Source of the DNA: Rachycentron canadum
Taxonomy: Eukaryota > Chordata > Actinopteri > Carangiformes > Rachycentridae
DNA length: 64,000 nt
NCBI GenBank assembly: GCA_038496675.1
Contig: CM076650.1
Coordinates: forward strand, 20,906,806-20,970,805
Direction of reading: 5' to 3'
Shown here: piece after piece, positions 25,559-45,566 of the stretch
How positions within the stretch are numbered: the first letter of the stretch is position 1
Layout of the letters: the number at the start of each line of letters is the position of its first letter
Notes under the pieces: model-generated
What the model was told of the DNA's origin: nothing
The model's input: the letters and a program-made list of their open reading frames with translations, nothing else
The model's database searches: none
Made by a program: the position numbers and the translations under genes

Positions 25559-26623
25559 TAACATACTGGTGTAACATGTAACACAACTGTGCTGGCGTTT
25601 GTCCTGTCATGTCAGACTTCAATTTGGTTCTCTGACTCTGACCCTCCACTGCCAGCATGATGGTGGAAAAACAATGTCTCCCCCATTCTGTCTTTGTAAC
25701 TTTTTATACAGAACTATTAGGCAGAATAAAGATACAACATTACTGTCTTGAACAGGTTGTGTAAAAGGGGTGACAATACTCAGTATATACTGAGCCTTCA
25801 CTGTTTTAATCTGTACTTACTTTCTATTATTACATGTTATAAATGTTGTGTTATAATACCTAGTGGGCAGTGCAAAGGTGAATCTGTTCAGTACATAGAT
25901 GTTTATACTTGTTTGTTTATGTGTCTAGAGTGGACACTCAGGCCATCCCAGAGGAAAGAGCTCTCTGTCAGCTGCAACACAAAAATCACTGGAGAGGAAG
26001 AGAGGAATGATGTGAGTTTCCCAGTTCTGTGTGCTATAGGTCTGTGAAGAGTGTGTTTTTTTGTAGTGTGTGCATTTATTTAGTTGTTACCAATACAGTC
26101 ACTTTATGAAGGAATCTCTGTCCATCATCTTAACACTGCTGAAGCTGCCACTCTGAAGTTGTGCTTTATGTCAAAATGTTAGATGCAGCACCTAATTAAA
26201 ATATATATAAAGATAACCATGTGCTCAAAATTTCATGAATCCAGATGTACCAAACCATTCAAAGCCTGTATTTTTGAAAACAGTTTAAATTTCTGATCAC
26301 ATATTTTTCAGAAGTGTTGCTCTAATTGTCACAGCAAGCTAAAATACCAGCATTCAGCTTCTTTATTTTAATTAACTGAAAATAATGTACTGAGGGGTAA
26401 GGGAATATTTTTTCCATGGGCAGTAGCTTTGATAGCAGCTTAAACCTGTTTCCTCTCTTCCAGGATCCAGAAAAGGGCTGCAGAAAGGCATCGGGGGGTT
26501 GCTACAAGTCCTGGACATAAGACGGGATTCTCCACCGAGCAGCCGCTGGAAACCAAACGAGGACAGTTCAGAGCAAATCCCCAGAGGGTTCCCAAGAGCA
26601 CTCTCTCCACTAGACCCCGATGA
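18407..26623 (+). CDS. ccp110: Centriolar coiled-coil protein of 110 kDa (CP110) homologue
   Basis: CP110 caps distal centriole ends with CEP97 and restrains ciliogenesis. Ten exons keep one frame: 18407-18538, 18968-19093, 19210-21832, 22056-22183, 23922-24023, 24533-24649, 24759-24860, 25028-25144, 25929-26011 and 26464-26623, giving 1229 residues (human about 1000). Features shared with human CP110: an N-terminal charged helix after MEDYDKF with SLIRLYGRPILPPL, the EPYRLSLQALLKKSQEY motif near 384, a KVKRRL cyclin-docking-like motif near 924, a coiled coil near 961-1003, a calmodulin-binding-like block with RGFLTRRLL near 1050, QERVTLQLRAARYEVYDIFF near 1103-1122 and SLSAATQKSLERK in exon 9. 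The 2.6-kb central exon is poorly conserved. In humans CCP110 is on 16p and MAFG on 17q; I cannot tell whether this is the only fish copy or a second paralogue. Confidence 0.85.
22184..23921 (+). other. ccp110 intron 4 with several simple repeats
   Basis: It holds a poly(A) tract (22986-23009), a GT tract grading into CGTG/CGTA units (23072-23143), a CT-rich stretch (about 23510-23760) and an AC tract (23814-23840). No exon was recognised. A short inverted repeat lies at 22606-22627. Confidence 0.7.
25145..25928 (+). other. ccp110 intron 8
   Basis: No exon was seen. It contains a 32-base T homopolymer at 25524-25555. Confidence 0.7.
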
Positions 26624-27690
26624 CACTTTCCTAATTGGCCCCAGTGAGGACTCCTAATAAGGCCTCTAGCGATTACATGAATATTGTATAACTAATCATC
26701 TGAGAATTTCCAAATCCAAATTTGACACAAAGTGATGCCTGTTGCTGACGAACGTATTTTTTATTTCATATTCAGACTTCCGGGAAATGTTTTTTACCCT
26801 CTTCAACCAGGGTGTACGTTATTATAGTGACTACAGTTTATAAAACCTCACTGCAACCAGAAACAGAAAAGTTCTTTACCAGTCGTTACAGTTTACTCAT
26901 GTTGACAATGTTACTGAGGAAAAATTTTTGTTGGCAAAACTTTTTTTTTTTTTTTTTCAAAACTTACACAACACATAATGAATAATATTAATGATGGCTA
27001 TTCATTTTATGTAGGCCAGTGGTTCCCAACCTGGGGATCAGGAGGTGATCTTGCAAAACAATTAGCACTGGAAAATAGCAACAATATATTTCTGTAACAC
27101 TAGATTATAGTTTTTTTTCCCCCCATACTTTATTTTAAACTTTGTATTTCTCTTGAATTACTGGACCAGGCCTCAAGACATTGTGTCATGGAAAAATTAT
27201 TCTTTGGTTAATTGTCTACAACTTTTACACATGCAACCTGTGAACTAGTTCACCCAACTAGAATGCAACCACGATTAAGGTTGTTAATTACACCTGTATG
27301 AAATTTCCACGCTGAAAAAGCTTTATTGACCAGTTAATGACTTGACAGTTATTGACAGTTATTATCTGATGTTAAACCTCAGCTCAGCAGGCTGAACCTC
27401 CACATTTAATTATCCACTTCTTTCATATTTATGTGCCTGGTTAATTGTCCAAATGTATTAGCACATTCTGAACTCACTTAGTATGATATTTGTAGTATTT
27501 TTATACTCGCATTTAATAGTGTTTTACTACCAAGTGTTGCCTTTAATATGTGTCCTAGAGTATTGGGATCACATTTTGGCCAAAACACATATTAACCTTT
27601 ACAGTTTTTTATTCTGAATAATTTTGGATCTGTTTTATTTGTTATTTATTTGTAAGTAGCTGGAAATAAATGTTTTTTAACACTTGGATG
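26624..27690 (+). other. ccp110 3'UTR with poly(A) signal
   Basis: AT-rich sequence after the stop codon, with AATAAA at 27665-27670 about 200 bases before the sirt7 start codon. It contains a T homopolymer near 26940. Confidence 0.6.
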
Positions 27691-27744
27691 TTGCTGTGAA
27701 GTGTGTAAGGCTCAGAGCTGGTGAAAAGCCTGTGTCGAGTCTCG

Positions 27745-27790
27745 GCCGCAGGGGGCGCTGTGGCTTCCTGTCTATACGGACAACTTCCGG
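27745..27790. promoter_or_regulatory. CTCF-like and ETS motifs between ccp110 and sirt7
   Basis: GCCGCAGGGGGCGCTG at 27745-27760 closely fits the CTCF core motif. CTTCCGG at 27784-27790 fits an ETS/GABP site of the kind found in TATA-less housekeeping promoters. Both fall in the gap of about 180 bases between the ccp110 poly(A) region and the sirt7 ATG. Confidence 0.45.
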
Positions 27791-27866
27791 CCCGGCCGTC
27801 GTTGGCTGCTGGTGAAATGAGCTTTGTTTTGAATAGAAAGTCATTTCTCAGCTGATGTAAAACGGG

Positions 27867-30800
27867 ATGGCAGAGGAGGCAGTCAGCGGTGTTTCTTCAC
27901 GGGCTGAGAGAAAAGCGTTAGAAAAGGCCAAAATACTGCAACGGGAAAGCGAGAGGAAGATTATCAGACTGGTAAGACAAAGAAAGCAGCACATTTAAAG
28001 CGACTAGGATCGAGCTAGCGGGCTAAAACAGCAGCTCGTTGCTGTGACTGACCAGGTGGCTGCTCTTGCTTTCTAAGGTTGGACGAGTCCTGAAGAAACC
28101 GGAGGCCGAGCGGTCGGAGGAGGAGGCCGCCGTGTTGCTGCTGCACAGAGACACTGTGGAGGAGCTGTGCAAGAGACAAGTCCGCAGAAATGTGCTCAAG
28201 AGGAAGCAGGAGGAGGTGAGACTGTTAGGCCCAGTCAGCTAACTTACTTCACCTAAAAAAAGAAAAAAAAAAAAGGGGGGGGGGGGGTTAGGAGAGAATT
28301 GCACAAATCATCATTAGAAAAAAAACTGCTTTGGTTGTGACCTCATACAACAGACGTGTGTGGTCATACATTTAAAACACCCCAGTTTTCTGTGATTTTT
28401 GCAGGTGTTTGATGATGCCGAGGAGCTGAGAAGTAAAGTCAGGCAGCTGGCTGTGGCAGTCAAACAAGCAAATTACCTGGTGGTTTACACTGGAGCTGGA
28501 ATCAGTACGGTATGCCAATCTCTGCCAAACTCTCCTCTTCCTTTTTCTATTTTCATGGGACTGATGATTTCTGTCCTCTCAGGCAGCTTCAATCCCAGAC
28601 TACAGGGGTCCTAATGGGGTATGGACACAGCTACAGAAGGGACGCACAGTCAGGTGAGATATGCAACCATTAATGAACTGAAAGTAGTTGCATATTTCTT
28701 CTAAAATGAACTAAACTCAAGTTCTTTTGTCTTTTCTTGCAGTTCGTCTGACCTGAGTAAAGCAGAGCCAACCCTCACACACATGTGCATTAGGATGCTG
28801 CATAAGGAAAATATGGTATGTGAGATCTATATACATAACTTATTCTGTTGGTATTAATGGAAAATGGTATTTATAGTATTTATACATTGTGTGTGTTTCT
28901 CTGAAGGTAAAGCATGTTGTGTCTCAAAACTGTGATGGGCTTCACCTGCGAAGCAATTTACCTCGAACTGCCCTGTCTGAGCTCCATGGAAACATGTTTA
29001 TTGAGGTGAGACACAGCTGCTGTCCTCAGCTTCCTCCTACTAATCACTCAGGAATGAAAGTCAAGATATTTTTGGGCAGAAATTGCAGCCCAGCCTCCAA
29101 AAGCAGCTCCACCACTGGGTTAAGAACTGTTAAGGGGAACAGTTTAAGTAAAAAAAAATTGTACAAATCAAGCCTGTTTGTGATGCTCAGTATTCAGTTT
29201 GCATTGGGTTTGTGTCTATTCCACCAACATTTCTCAGGTTCATCATGTCTGTGGTGTTGGTTGAACTTAAATTGCATCATGTAGTGTGCACAAAGAAGGA
29301 GGGGACAAGCCTAGGATGAGAGAGGCAAACTCTTTGGTTGTCTCTGAAGATTCTCAGTCATCCAGGTCATTTCTATGTACTATACTAAGGCAGCTGGACT
29401 TTCTTGATGTTTCATCTCTTGTATAAAAGGCCTCTTCAGTTCTTCAGTTCATAGCAGGAAGTCCCAAGCATTTATCTTCTAGTGGGGTCGCTGACAACCT
29501 GAGAGTCGTTGAGGTCATATGTGAGACATTGAGCCACCTGGCCATAATGTGAGTCTTAAGGATGACAAGAGTTATTGTGTGAATGATGATGTAAAGCTGC
29601 CTGGGGAAGCACCTCCACACTGCATTGGAAGTGGCTGATAAGTAGTGTCATAGACCACCTCCTCTGTTTATCGATGGTTGTTTCAGTTTGACATAAACAA
29701 CTTTTTTCTCTCCTTTTTCAAACTATTAGTCTTCTCTGGCCAAAATGTGTACATGGCTATCCTCAGGCTACGAGTGATACATGTCCTTCAGATGTAGGTG
29801 GAACCTGAGTCCTAGGAAAATACCGTCAAGCAGTATTTGTTTTGTCAGATATTTTCTGTGTCTTTTCTGCATTTTGTGGTTTTGTTGAAGGTCCAGTTTG
29901 GGCAGCTACACATTCTCAGTGCTTCCCTGATGTATGTTTGCTCTTTCTCTGTTGCCTCTGTCCTTGTGGGCACGTTTTGGATCTGATGTTGCGATGTTTT
30001 CTGATAACCCCAGCTTCTGCCCCAGTGGGTGATGAGAATTAGTGTAATTTTCTTTCTATGTGTGGGTTTACTGTATGTGTCCTCTCATCTTCAATGTGCA
30101 CTGCATCACTATTTCCTCTGACATCCTCGCAAGTGAACTTTGTTGTTGTCCACTGCATTGATGTGTTCTGTGAAGGCAAACTCCAATAAAGTGATTTAAT
30201 ATAAATTGGTGCCTTCACAGACAGGACAATTGACAGGGTATCTTGTAGGTAGGGAGAACAGTGGGGAACTATATTATCTATGAGTAAGATAAAGAAAACC
30301 TCATCAGGATATCCTTACTTATAGACAGACAATGCTGTTACAAGGAAACTCCCAAGAAATCTCTATGGTTGTTTTTGGATTTTGCACCAACTGCTTTCCA
30401 AAGAAAGTAAGTTATCCTAACATCCTGCTTTCACATCCTATCCTCAGGTTTGTGCATCCTGTTCCCCGGTAAAGGAGTATGTCCGTTTATTTGACGTGAC
30501 AGAACGGACATCGCTGCATCGGCACGGGACAGGCCGCAGGTGCAGCCATTGTTCTGGCGAACTCAGGGACACTATAGTGCACTTTGGGGAACGTGGAACC
30601 CTGGAGCAACCTCTCAACTGGAAGGGAGCTGCAGAGGCTGCCAAGAAGGCAGATGTTATCCTCTGTTTGGGCTCCAGTCTGAAGGTAGGTTGGGTCTGGA
30701 CGGATGATCATCAATCTTATTTCTGTTTAGTTGTTATACTTCATCCAAATATTCACTTTATACTTTTAAAATAGCTGTTTGCATAGGCAGATGACAAAAC

Positions 30801-31768
30801 AAATTAATTCATATTCAGGTTTACACACTATAGACCCTTGCTAGATTACTAAATTGACTCTCACCTCTGCAGTACTCTACTATAAGTAATACAGTAATAC
30901 TGCTTTATGCTTTTACCTTGAGCATCATCTTAGTAAAAAAAAAAAAGAGATGAATATCATGCAAACATAGTAAATGATGTGTAGTCTACTATACTTTATT
31001 CTGTTTATTTGAAGGCTTATTTTCTTATGTTCGTCACTGTAGTGTTCTCTCTTTCACACTTCCAGGTGCTGAAGAAATATGCTTGTCTGTGGTGCATGAA
31101 CAGACCAGTGAGCAAAAGGCCCAAACTCTATATTGTCAACCTCCAGGTATATTGGGTTTCAACATTTTAGGTGAATAATATGAGAATGAAGCTCTGGCTG
31201 CTCAGTGGGTGATGATGTGGTTGTGCTCTCTTCCCAGTGGACACCAAAAGATGATCTGGCTCTGTTGAAAATTAATGGAAGGTGTGACAATGTCATGAGC
31301 CTCCTCATGGAAGAACTGAACTTTCAGATTCCAGTGTATGACAGGTAAAGACCATATGAAGAAATTATACCAAAAATTTCTTTGAGAGTCTACAAAAATG
31401 CCTTTGCAATATTAAAAAGCTTTAACAGATACAGTACTAGCACTATGGAATATCCCTGCTATACTCCATTACACACACTCACACACAGAAAACAGAAGAT
31501 TAGACAAACGTATGGCCTGTTTTCTACATTCTGTCTCATTAGGGCAGAGGATCCTATCTTCAGTCTAGCCACACCTCTGCGGCCAGAGGAGGTGGACAGC
31601 CATAGCAGAGAAGTCATAGCTCCCCCCGATGGACAGCAGGACTGCTCAGCCAGTCCTGGGGGACAAGCAGAAGAAGCCACAGCTGTGCAGGGAGGGTGGT
31701 TTGGACGAGGCTATGGTAAAGGAAGGAAGAAGAAGAAAAAAACTTCAAAAACAGAGGGAACTTTATAG
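27867..31768 (+). CDS. sirt7: NAD-dependent protein deacylase sirtuin-7
   Basis: Class IV sirtuin, mainly nucleolar/nuclear, that deacylates histone H3 (K18) and other targets. Ten exons keep frame: 27867-27971, 28078-28215, 28405-28509, 28583-28653, 28743-28815, 28907-29005, 30448-30684, 31066-31146, 31238-31344 and 31543-31768, giving 413 residues (human 400). The lysine/arginine-rich N-terminus is followed by [12 protein letters not shown] (ends at 116) and [11 protein letters not shown] of the NAD pocket. Next come SQNCDGLH (170-177), catalytic His191 in ELHGN, and four zinc cysteines (199, 202, 229, 232). [10 protein letters not shown] and CLGSSLK complete the Rossmann half. The C-terminus [16 protein letters not shown] is a basic nuclear/nucleolar signal. 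Intron 6 carries an antisense retroelement relic. Confidence 0.97.
29325..30230 (-). mobile_element. Decayed Penelope-like retroelement (RT end and GIY-YIG region)
   Basis: Within sirt7 intron 6, the minus strand carries broken coding traces in the order expected for a Penelope-like element. CPNWTF (29887-29904) lies in a stretch resembling the region between reverse transcriptase and endonuclease. PSINRGGGL (29651-29677) resembles the end of the GIY-YIG endonuclease. Repetitive 3' sequence containing gaagattctcagtcatccag (complement side, near 29345) closes it. Stops and frameshifts interrupt every frame, so it is inactive. Assignment rests on remembered fish Penelope sequences. Confidence 0.65.
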
Positions 31769-33215
31769 ACTGCAAACATTGAGTTCATGTTACAGCCTCC
31801 AGTGATCAATCCCAGTGAGGGATTCAAATTTCAATCCTGTGATGGGGTTAACTCGGACTTTATCTTTCAGGGTGTTATTATATGTGCTGTTAAGTCATTT
31901 TGACTCCATTAATATCAGTTAGTCACATGCACTGAATGCATGTGAAGGGAAAAATAATATTGGCCATTTGAAAATGGCACTTTGCACCATAAACCTATTA
32001 TTGTACACATAATATTGGCAGGGGTTTTTGTTATGCTACTCTTGTTTCTAATGCTACTGGCAGCTAAGATACCTGGGTTAGTCAGAGCCCAGTCAGCATG
32101 GCAGTAAGTTTGAACAACAAAACCACAAAATTATTCTTATTATGTTTGTTTGTTTGGGTTTTTTTTTTTTGGGGGGGGGCTTTTTGTATTTCCCAAACAG
32201 TGGCATTTGATTTGATTTCCTGATTTCTGCGGTCAGCTTTAATCCAGATAGCCACAATGGTTAGCAGTAGTGACAAGTTTTGAAACCATTCCTGCAGCAT
32301 TATTGTCTCTTCTTTTTCTCTATATGCTGATATTGTTTTACAGCCACATTTGAAGCATGCAAGTGCTGAATTAGTTTTGGTGGAATATCACTTTAATCTC
32401 TGTTTAATGTGCATTTTACCAAGTTGGTAAGGGTGCATTGCAGTAACTACTTTAATGTGCAACATGCCACCTGATTGAGTATTGGATGCAAATGGCCACA
32501 AAACACGGGTGTTTAAAATGCAAGGTACTGTATCTATGTATGTATGTTAACTATCAGTGTGAGTGGCTTTGTGTATATAAGCTGCAAATGCCAGCAAACA
32601 GCAGAATACCAAATAATAATTTTTGGATTCTGTGCTGCCATTGCTCTTACTGGAATGAAGCTTGAGCAGGTCAGGCATTCACTGCATCTATTGTTTAGAC
32701 TAAAATATACACATTTTTTAGTCTTTTTGTTTTTTACATTTTAAGCGTTCATTGTTGAATGTATCTTATTCAACAGATCTTATTTATTTTTATTTTATAG
32801 GTAGATTTTGGTTTACTTAAATCATTTCCTGAGCTCACACTCAAACTTCACTCTGCTTGTTGTTTGTTTACATTTTTATTTCCTTTGTTTACAACTATAA
32901 GAAGAAAAGCAGAGTGATACATTTAGTTAATTGTTAGTTTGTGTCAGGTTAAGTTACTGTTCACCTTGGTGAAAGGAAACCACCAAAAAGGTGTCTATTA
33001 ATTTGTCTCAGGAAGATCCAATAGTATTATTTAATGACATCCTGTACCAGATAGTATCAGAATTTGTGAAAGGCCACTAGCCATGATAAGCTAGTGTTTA
33101 GCATTCCTCAAACCAGCGCTAAAACTGGATGTGAAGACTCATTAGTTGTCTTTATATTTTGCAAAAACATTGTTATATTTGTGAGACAATAAAGTGTTCC
33201 TCATTTTGATTGGCC
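31769..33215 (+). other. sirt7 3'UTR with poly(A) signal
   Basis: AT-rich sequence after the stop, with AATAAA at 33188-33193 and a GT-rich tail after it. It contains a T/G homopolymer junction near 32160-32179. Confidence 0.6.
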
Positions 33216-33775
33216 TGTTTATGACGATCTGCATTTTCAACCATCCCCTACATTGCCAGTGGATTCACATAGGTAATAATGTTAATGGGACACTTGGATT
33301 ATAGCCTTGACAGTGCTATAGCTCAACCCATTATCTTTATTAGCCAGCTGATACTTTTTGAGTTGTCCAACGGGTGAAGGTTTTTTATGTATTACTGGAT
33401 TGCTATCACTGCAGCATTTTAACTTGTAGGTTTTGGCCGAGCTAATTCTAGGTACCATATATTTCCGGGTAGTAATACTAAAACAATACAACATGTCCTT
33501 TAAACCAATCATGTATTTTGTTTGTAAGAAATAACTGTTGACCAGAGATGTCACACACTTTCTGAAATGCAGTGGAGTGAAGAACAACTATCTCTAAAAT
33601 GCAGTACCTGAATGAAAATGCTTGGTTCTTACAGAGACATAACTCATTCACTAGAGAAAATTAGGTTATTCTAAAATACTAATTTTTTCCCCCCCTACGA
33701 AATCTGTTTGCAGTGTTGATTTTAATAATCTCATCTATAATGAAGACGGTGAACATATTTTTCTCAGTCAGTTCA

Positions 33776-33900
33776 TGACGTCACTGCACACGCCACTTTA
33801 TTGCCGATCACGTGACACGACTGATTACGCAATCAGCCCAGTCAGCGTGAGAGAGCGTGAGGCTTCGTTCGATGTGACGTAGCCTGGAGGCGTTGGCCGG
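33776..33900. promoter_or_regulatory. pcyt2 promoter with CRE and E-box motifs
   Basis: A full palindromic CRE, TGACGTCA, lies at 33776-33783. TCACGTGAC, an E-box of the USF/TFEB (CLEAR-like) type, lies at 33808-33816. A TGACGT half-site follows near 33875. The segment turns CpG-rich towards the pcyt2 start at 34049. Functional use is inferred. Confidence 0.5.
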
Positions 33901-34048
33901 CGCGGTGTCAGTTGGTCTATGTCCGTCTCGTCCTTCTCGATAATCTCCACGAAAACCTCGGATCTGACCGAGTAAAAACATCTGAACTTACTCTACCTCT
34001 CGTTTTTAATTTGTGCTACCACTAAGCCATTCGCCTGAATCCATCGAA

Positions 34049-41677
<7,629 letters not shown>

Positions 41678-42384
41678 TGAGACCTCAGGCCAACTGGTTC
41701 TGTGTCCGATTTACCCCTGGTACACTCAAAGGGTGGACTCAAGTGACCCAAAAAGATGGTCCATGCTGTCCTGAACTAGGTCTGGTCATGGGTGAAACAA
41801 CCCCAGGGACTAGTCGGTCTCTAGTGGACCACTGGGTGCAGAATCCTGCTTTTATCATTTGATGAGGCAGTGTGCTGACACACTGCTGGGTTAGCTTCTC
41901 TCAGTTCTCTTGTATGTGGACTACTCCAGCCAAAATGGGATTAGACTAGAACTGCCTTGACAAGAACACCTACCAACACATGATTTTTCAGCCTCAAAAT
42001 CCTTTTACACCTCTTATCCTTTCACAGAGAACTTTTTTTTTTTATCCTCTGTCATGTTGTATGTATGTTTGTATCCATGAATTCACACACTACATGTCAC
42101 CTGTCTAGATGTTAAAACGGTATATTAAGTTTGTAATTATCCATAACTTATTGACAAAAATCTTAACATCAGTTATGTTTTTAATTTTGAAACCAAATTT
42201 GTTTTTAATGAGGTAGTTTAGGTGGTAGTCGTGAGGTTGAATGTTTTTAATACACTTGAAAATGTAGATTAATTTTAATTTCAATGTTTTTGTCTACCTT
42301 AAAAAAAAAAACAATTTCTACGTTAAATCACCTGTGAAGTAGTCTTCTAATTTTAACTGTGGATTTTAACTACCTGAATTTGCA

Positions 42385-42445
<61 letters not shown>

Positions 42446-42925
42446 TGAGTTAAGTGAGGTCGGTGAGCAGGAGTTTGCTCTGTAAATGACAGTAGTGCCT
42501 CATTCCCAAAGCTAAAACTAGTGAGGGCTGTGAATTGTATCAAAGTTTGAACTACTGCAACATCTTTACAACTGGGTAAAGTTGTTGAGTCCTACTTTAG
42601 TCTGTATTGTAGAAAACCAGAATGTCATCTTCTCCTTTTTCATGGGACAATCCAAAAACTTAAAGATTTGGGAATCAGTTTCACCGTGAAACTGTTAAAG
42701 GTACTGCCTGTTGTTTTTCCTGTCATTATATGGGGCATATTACTTGGACATGAATTGTCAAAGGATGTGTGTGGGTTGGAAGGTGGGGTGGTGGCAGCCT
42801 GAGAAATAACTTTCTAAATATTATACAGTGGAAATTTTCACAACTTTTCAATCACTGTGTCGCAATGTGTAAATGTCCCTTTATTAAATAAATCAGTAAA
42901 ATATGGCAAAGTATATCTGACGTGT
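41678..42925 (+). other. pcyt2 3'UTR with poly(A) signal and (GT)n
   Basis: Follows the stop codon; the best poly(A) signal is AATAAA at 42897-42902. A GT tract grading into GA units lies at 42387-42446. An earlier end is possible. Confidence 0.5.
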
Positions 42926-44569
42926 TTCACGGCAGTAGCATAGTGTGTGCAGCCTGATGACAGAGATCTTTGTTGGATCAGCACAAAATCACGCTTCACT
43001 GAGTTGGTGAAATGAGGCCACAGCCACCGAGAAACAACTAAATCCAACTACTCCTGTCCCATTCACACTGATCTCACATTTCAACAAAACCTGCAAACCG
43101 TCACCTCATTACAAACACAAAGAGTCTTTAATCCACCACCCCGAGCACCACTGAGGAAGGATCCTGTCACCCGTCTGAGGGACACAACAGACCACAGTCT
43201 TTGTGGTGTTAGTCACCCCACAGAAACATCAAGACTCAGTCTCCACAGACATTTGATCTAAGCTGTTGTTAGGTATCTCAGTGTTTTGTTTTTCATTGGA
43301 TAAAATAGCAAAGATAAATGTTTTACTAAATGCTAACTGCAGTAAGTGCAAATACTGTAAATGGCCTGTTTGCTAACAACTGTGGGTTGGAAGGTGTCAG
43401 ACTAATGACAGAAATGGCTAATAATGATAGTTAAATATTAGTTTGGTGAGTGTTACCATAGTGCAGAGCGTGATAAAGGCTCGCAAGAGAATGAGACAGA
43501 TAGAAGTTTACTCTATATAATTGTTCATTTCAATTTAATTTGTTTTTGACTTATCTATTTTGAAGTAATTCAACCTATTCAGACCTCAAATCTTTCAAGT
43601 GAGAGGAGAAGAACAAAATTTATTTAATTATTTGCAGGAAAACCAGCAGCGTAAAGAGAAACAATCCCAGCTCTGGGTCAGTATCAGTTCAGAAACATGT
43701 TTTCCAACACTGAGGAGAAAGACTGATAAAATAAGAAGACAAACAGCAACAAGTTGGACAAAATACTCTTCCGAAGGTTGAGCAGCAAACATTTTTTAAG
43801 AGAATACTTAGTAAAAAAAGATAATACAGCATTTATCAGAAAATAAGAAGAAATTATATACAGAGACATGTTTTATTATTATTGTTTTCCAGTATATGTA
43901 GAGAAAAATAAGAATTAAGCCATAACTATGATGATAGTTGTTGAAGCAGCTGTGGGGTCCAGTTCATCTGTGTGGTTACAGGGTACAAAGTGAACAGGGC
44001 TGATGGTACAGATTAATAGATATAGGTGCAAAAACCCTTCACTGTGGCTGAATAACTCCACCACAGACATTTTTACTTAGTTGACTTACTTTGCTCAGGA
44101 AAGCTGTACAGGACAGCAGTGAGATGTTTGGGTTTGCTTCATAAACATCTGTCCTACTATCCTCTAAAATTGAACTAGTTCAGATCTTTTGCGCAAGTAG
44201 AAATGTTCAATTACAGGTGTGATATACAGGTAGAATGATTAATCAATTACAAGTCAGGCATTTGAAATCCTACTTAAATAAGAGTTCACAGATGTATTAT
44301 CAGAAAACTGAAAAGTAAAGTCCTCATTCTGCAGGACAATGGCCCAGAGATAAATCTGATCAATGGGGGCAGAAATAAGGGGGGAAAGCAAATTTGTGTT
44401 ACTTTTGTCTAATGTTTGTTTTGTTTTGTTTTGTTTGTATGTTAATTTGACCTCTTTGGGCCTCAGCTATTTAAATCTTTTTGTCTTAATGGAGGATGTG
44501 CTGACAACTCATAGACATCTGCAATGTGATGTGGGGCCTCAGTCAGACACTGGTTTTTATAGAAGATAA

Positions 44570-44755
44570 AGAAGTTGTTACTAAAGGCTTAGCTTCCTCC
44601 ATACCCCCCTACTTGAGCAGAGTTCATACCAAGGAGACCGTAAAACTGAAAACAGGCTGCAACACAGACACAGAGAAGACTTTAACATAATATATAAAAC
44701 ACTACATTTGCACGGGGGGTTGGTGTTTATGCATGTGATCATCCTGTTTTTTATG
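44570..44755 (+). repeat. Copy 1 of a diverged duplicated block
   Basis: Shares ggcttagcttcctccatacc (44586-44605), a gtaaaactgaaaac block and a ggggggt-ggtgtttatg block with 46572-46930. It is shorter than copy 2 by about 200 bases in the middle. Confidence 0.7.
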
Positions 44756-44796
44756 AAGTCATCAAGTTTTTTTTGTTCTTAATGTAGTAGGTGAAA

Positions 44797-44798
44797 TG

Positions 44799-44891
<93 letters not shown>

Positions 44892-44912
44892 TAGATTAGA
44901 TTAGATTAGATT
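44797..44912. repeat. (GATA)n followed by (TTAGA)n microsatellite
   Basis: About 23 GATA units to 44890, then four TTAGA units. The compound structure suggests expansion from the tetranucleotide's end. Confidence 0.95.
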
Positions 44913-45566
44913 AAATGTATTTACAAAGGGAATATAAACAGACATATTGTGTGTAGTATTGTACAACTCGGATGAGTAAAGTAAAAGTACCTGAGAATTG
45001 AACTTTAGGTGGAGCACTGGAGTGAATACTCCTCAACATCGAGGTGCAGGTGAGTCCTGTCGTTTTCTCGGCAGGTAGAGGTGAACACGTGAACTTGCGC
45101 AATCAGCAGTTTTGTCCCCCTCACGTCATTTCCCAGGGAAGTCCGAAACTTTTCCATCTGGGCTCCAGGCGGCGGTGGGAGGAGGCGCTGTGAGGACGGA
45201 CTGGGGTCTCTGCCAAGGCGGCAGAGCTCAGTTTGAACCTCTGTGGCGCACAGGCACAAAACAGTTGTGTGTTTTCACTGCTCCAAAAGTTTCCACGCAT
45301 CAAAAAGCTGCCACTGACAGGAGGAGGAAACATCGATGCGCACAGTCACTTTTAGGCACGAGTTTGGAGGATGTTTCGGAGCTCGTCTGAACTTTTTTTT
45401 TTTTCTGAGTGAACTTTTCTGCACGGTCGGATTCACTGGATCAGATTCAGGAGCAGCAGAAGAGCTCGGATCATGCAGCTTGTAGAAACAAACTGGGGGT
45501 GATCCCAGTCTGGACTCCCTGCCTTTGTTTCTCTGCCCGGGGCCCGGGAGGAGATGAGTGCTCGGG

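Larger units (their letters stand above)
42926..45566. other. Intergenic and 5' region of the G-alpha gene
   Basis: No gene was seen between pcyt2 and the G-alpha start. From about 45000 the sequence becomes GC-richer, which fits a promoter/5'UTR for the gene starting at 45567. Confidence 0.5.

Noticed and set aside
44797..44912. Regular array considered as a CRISPR-like repeat
   Set aside because: Pure tetranucleotide and pentanucleotide units without spacers; a microsatellite in a vertebrate genome.
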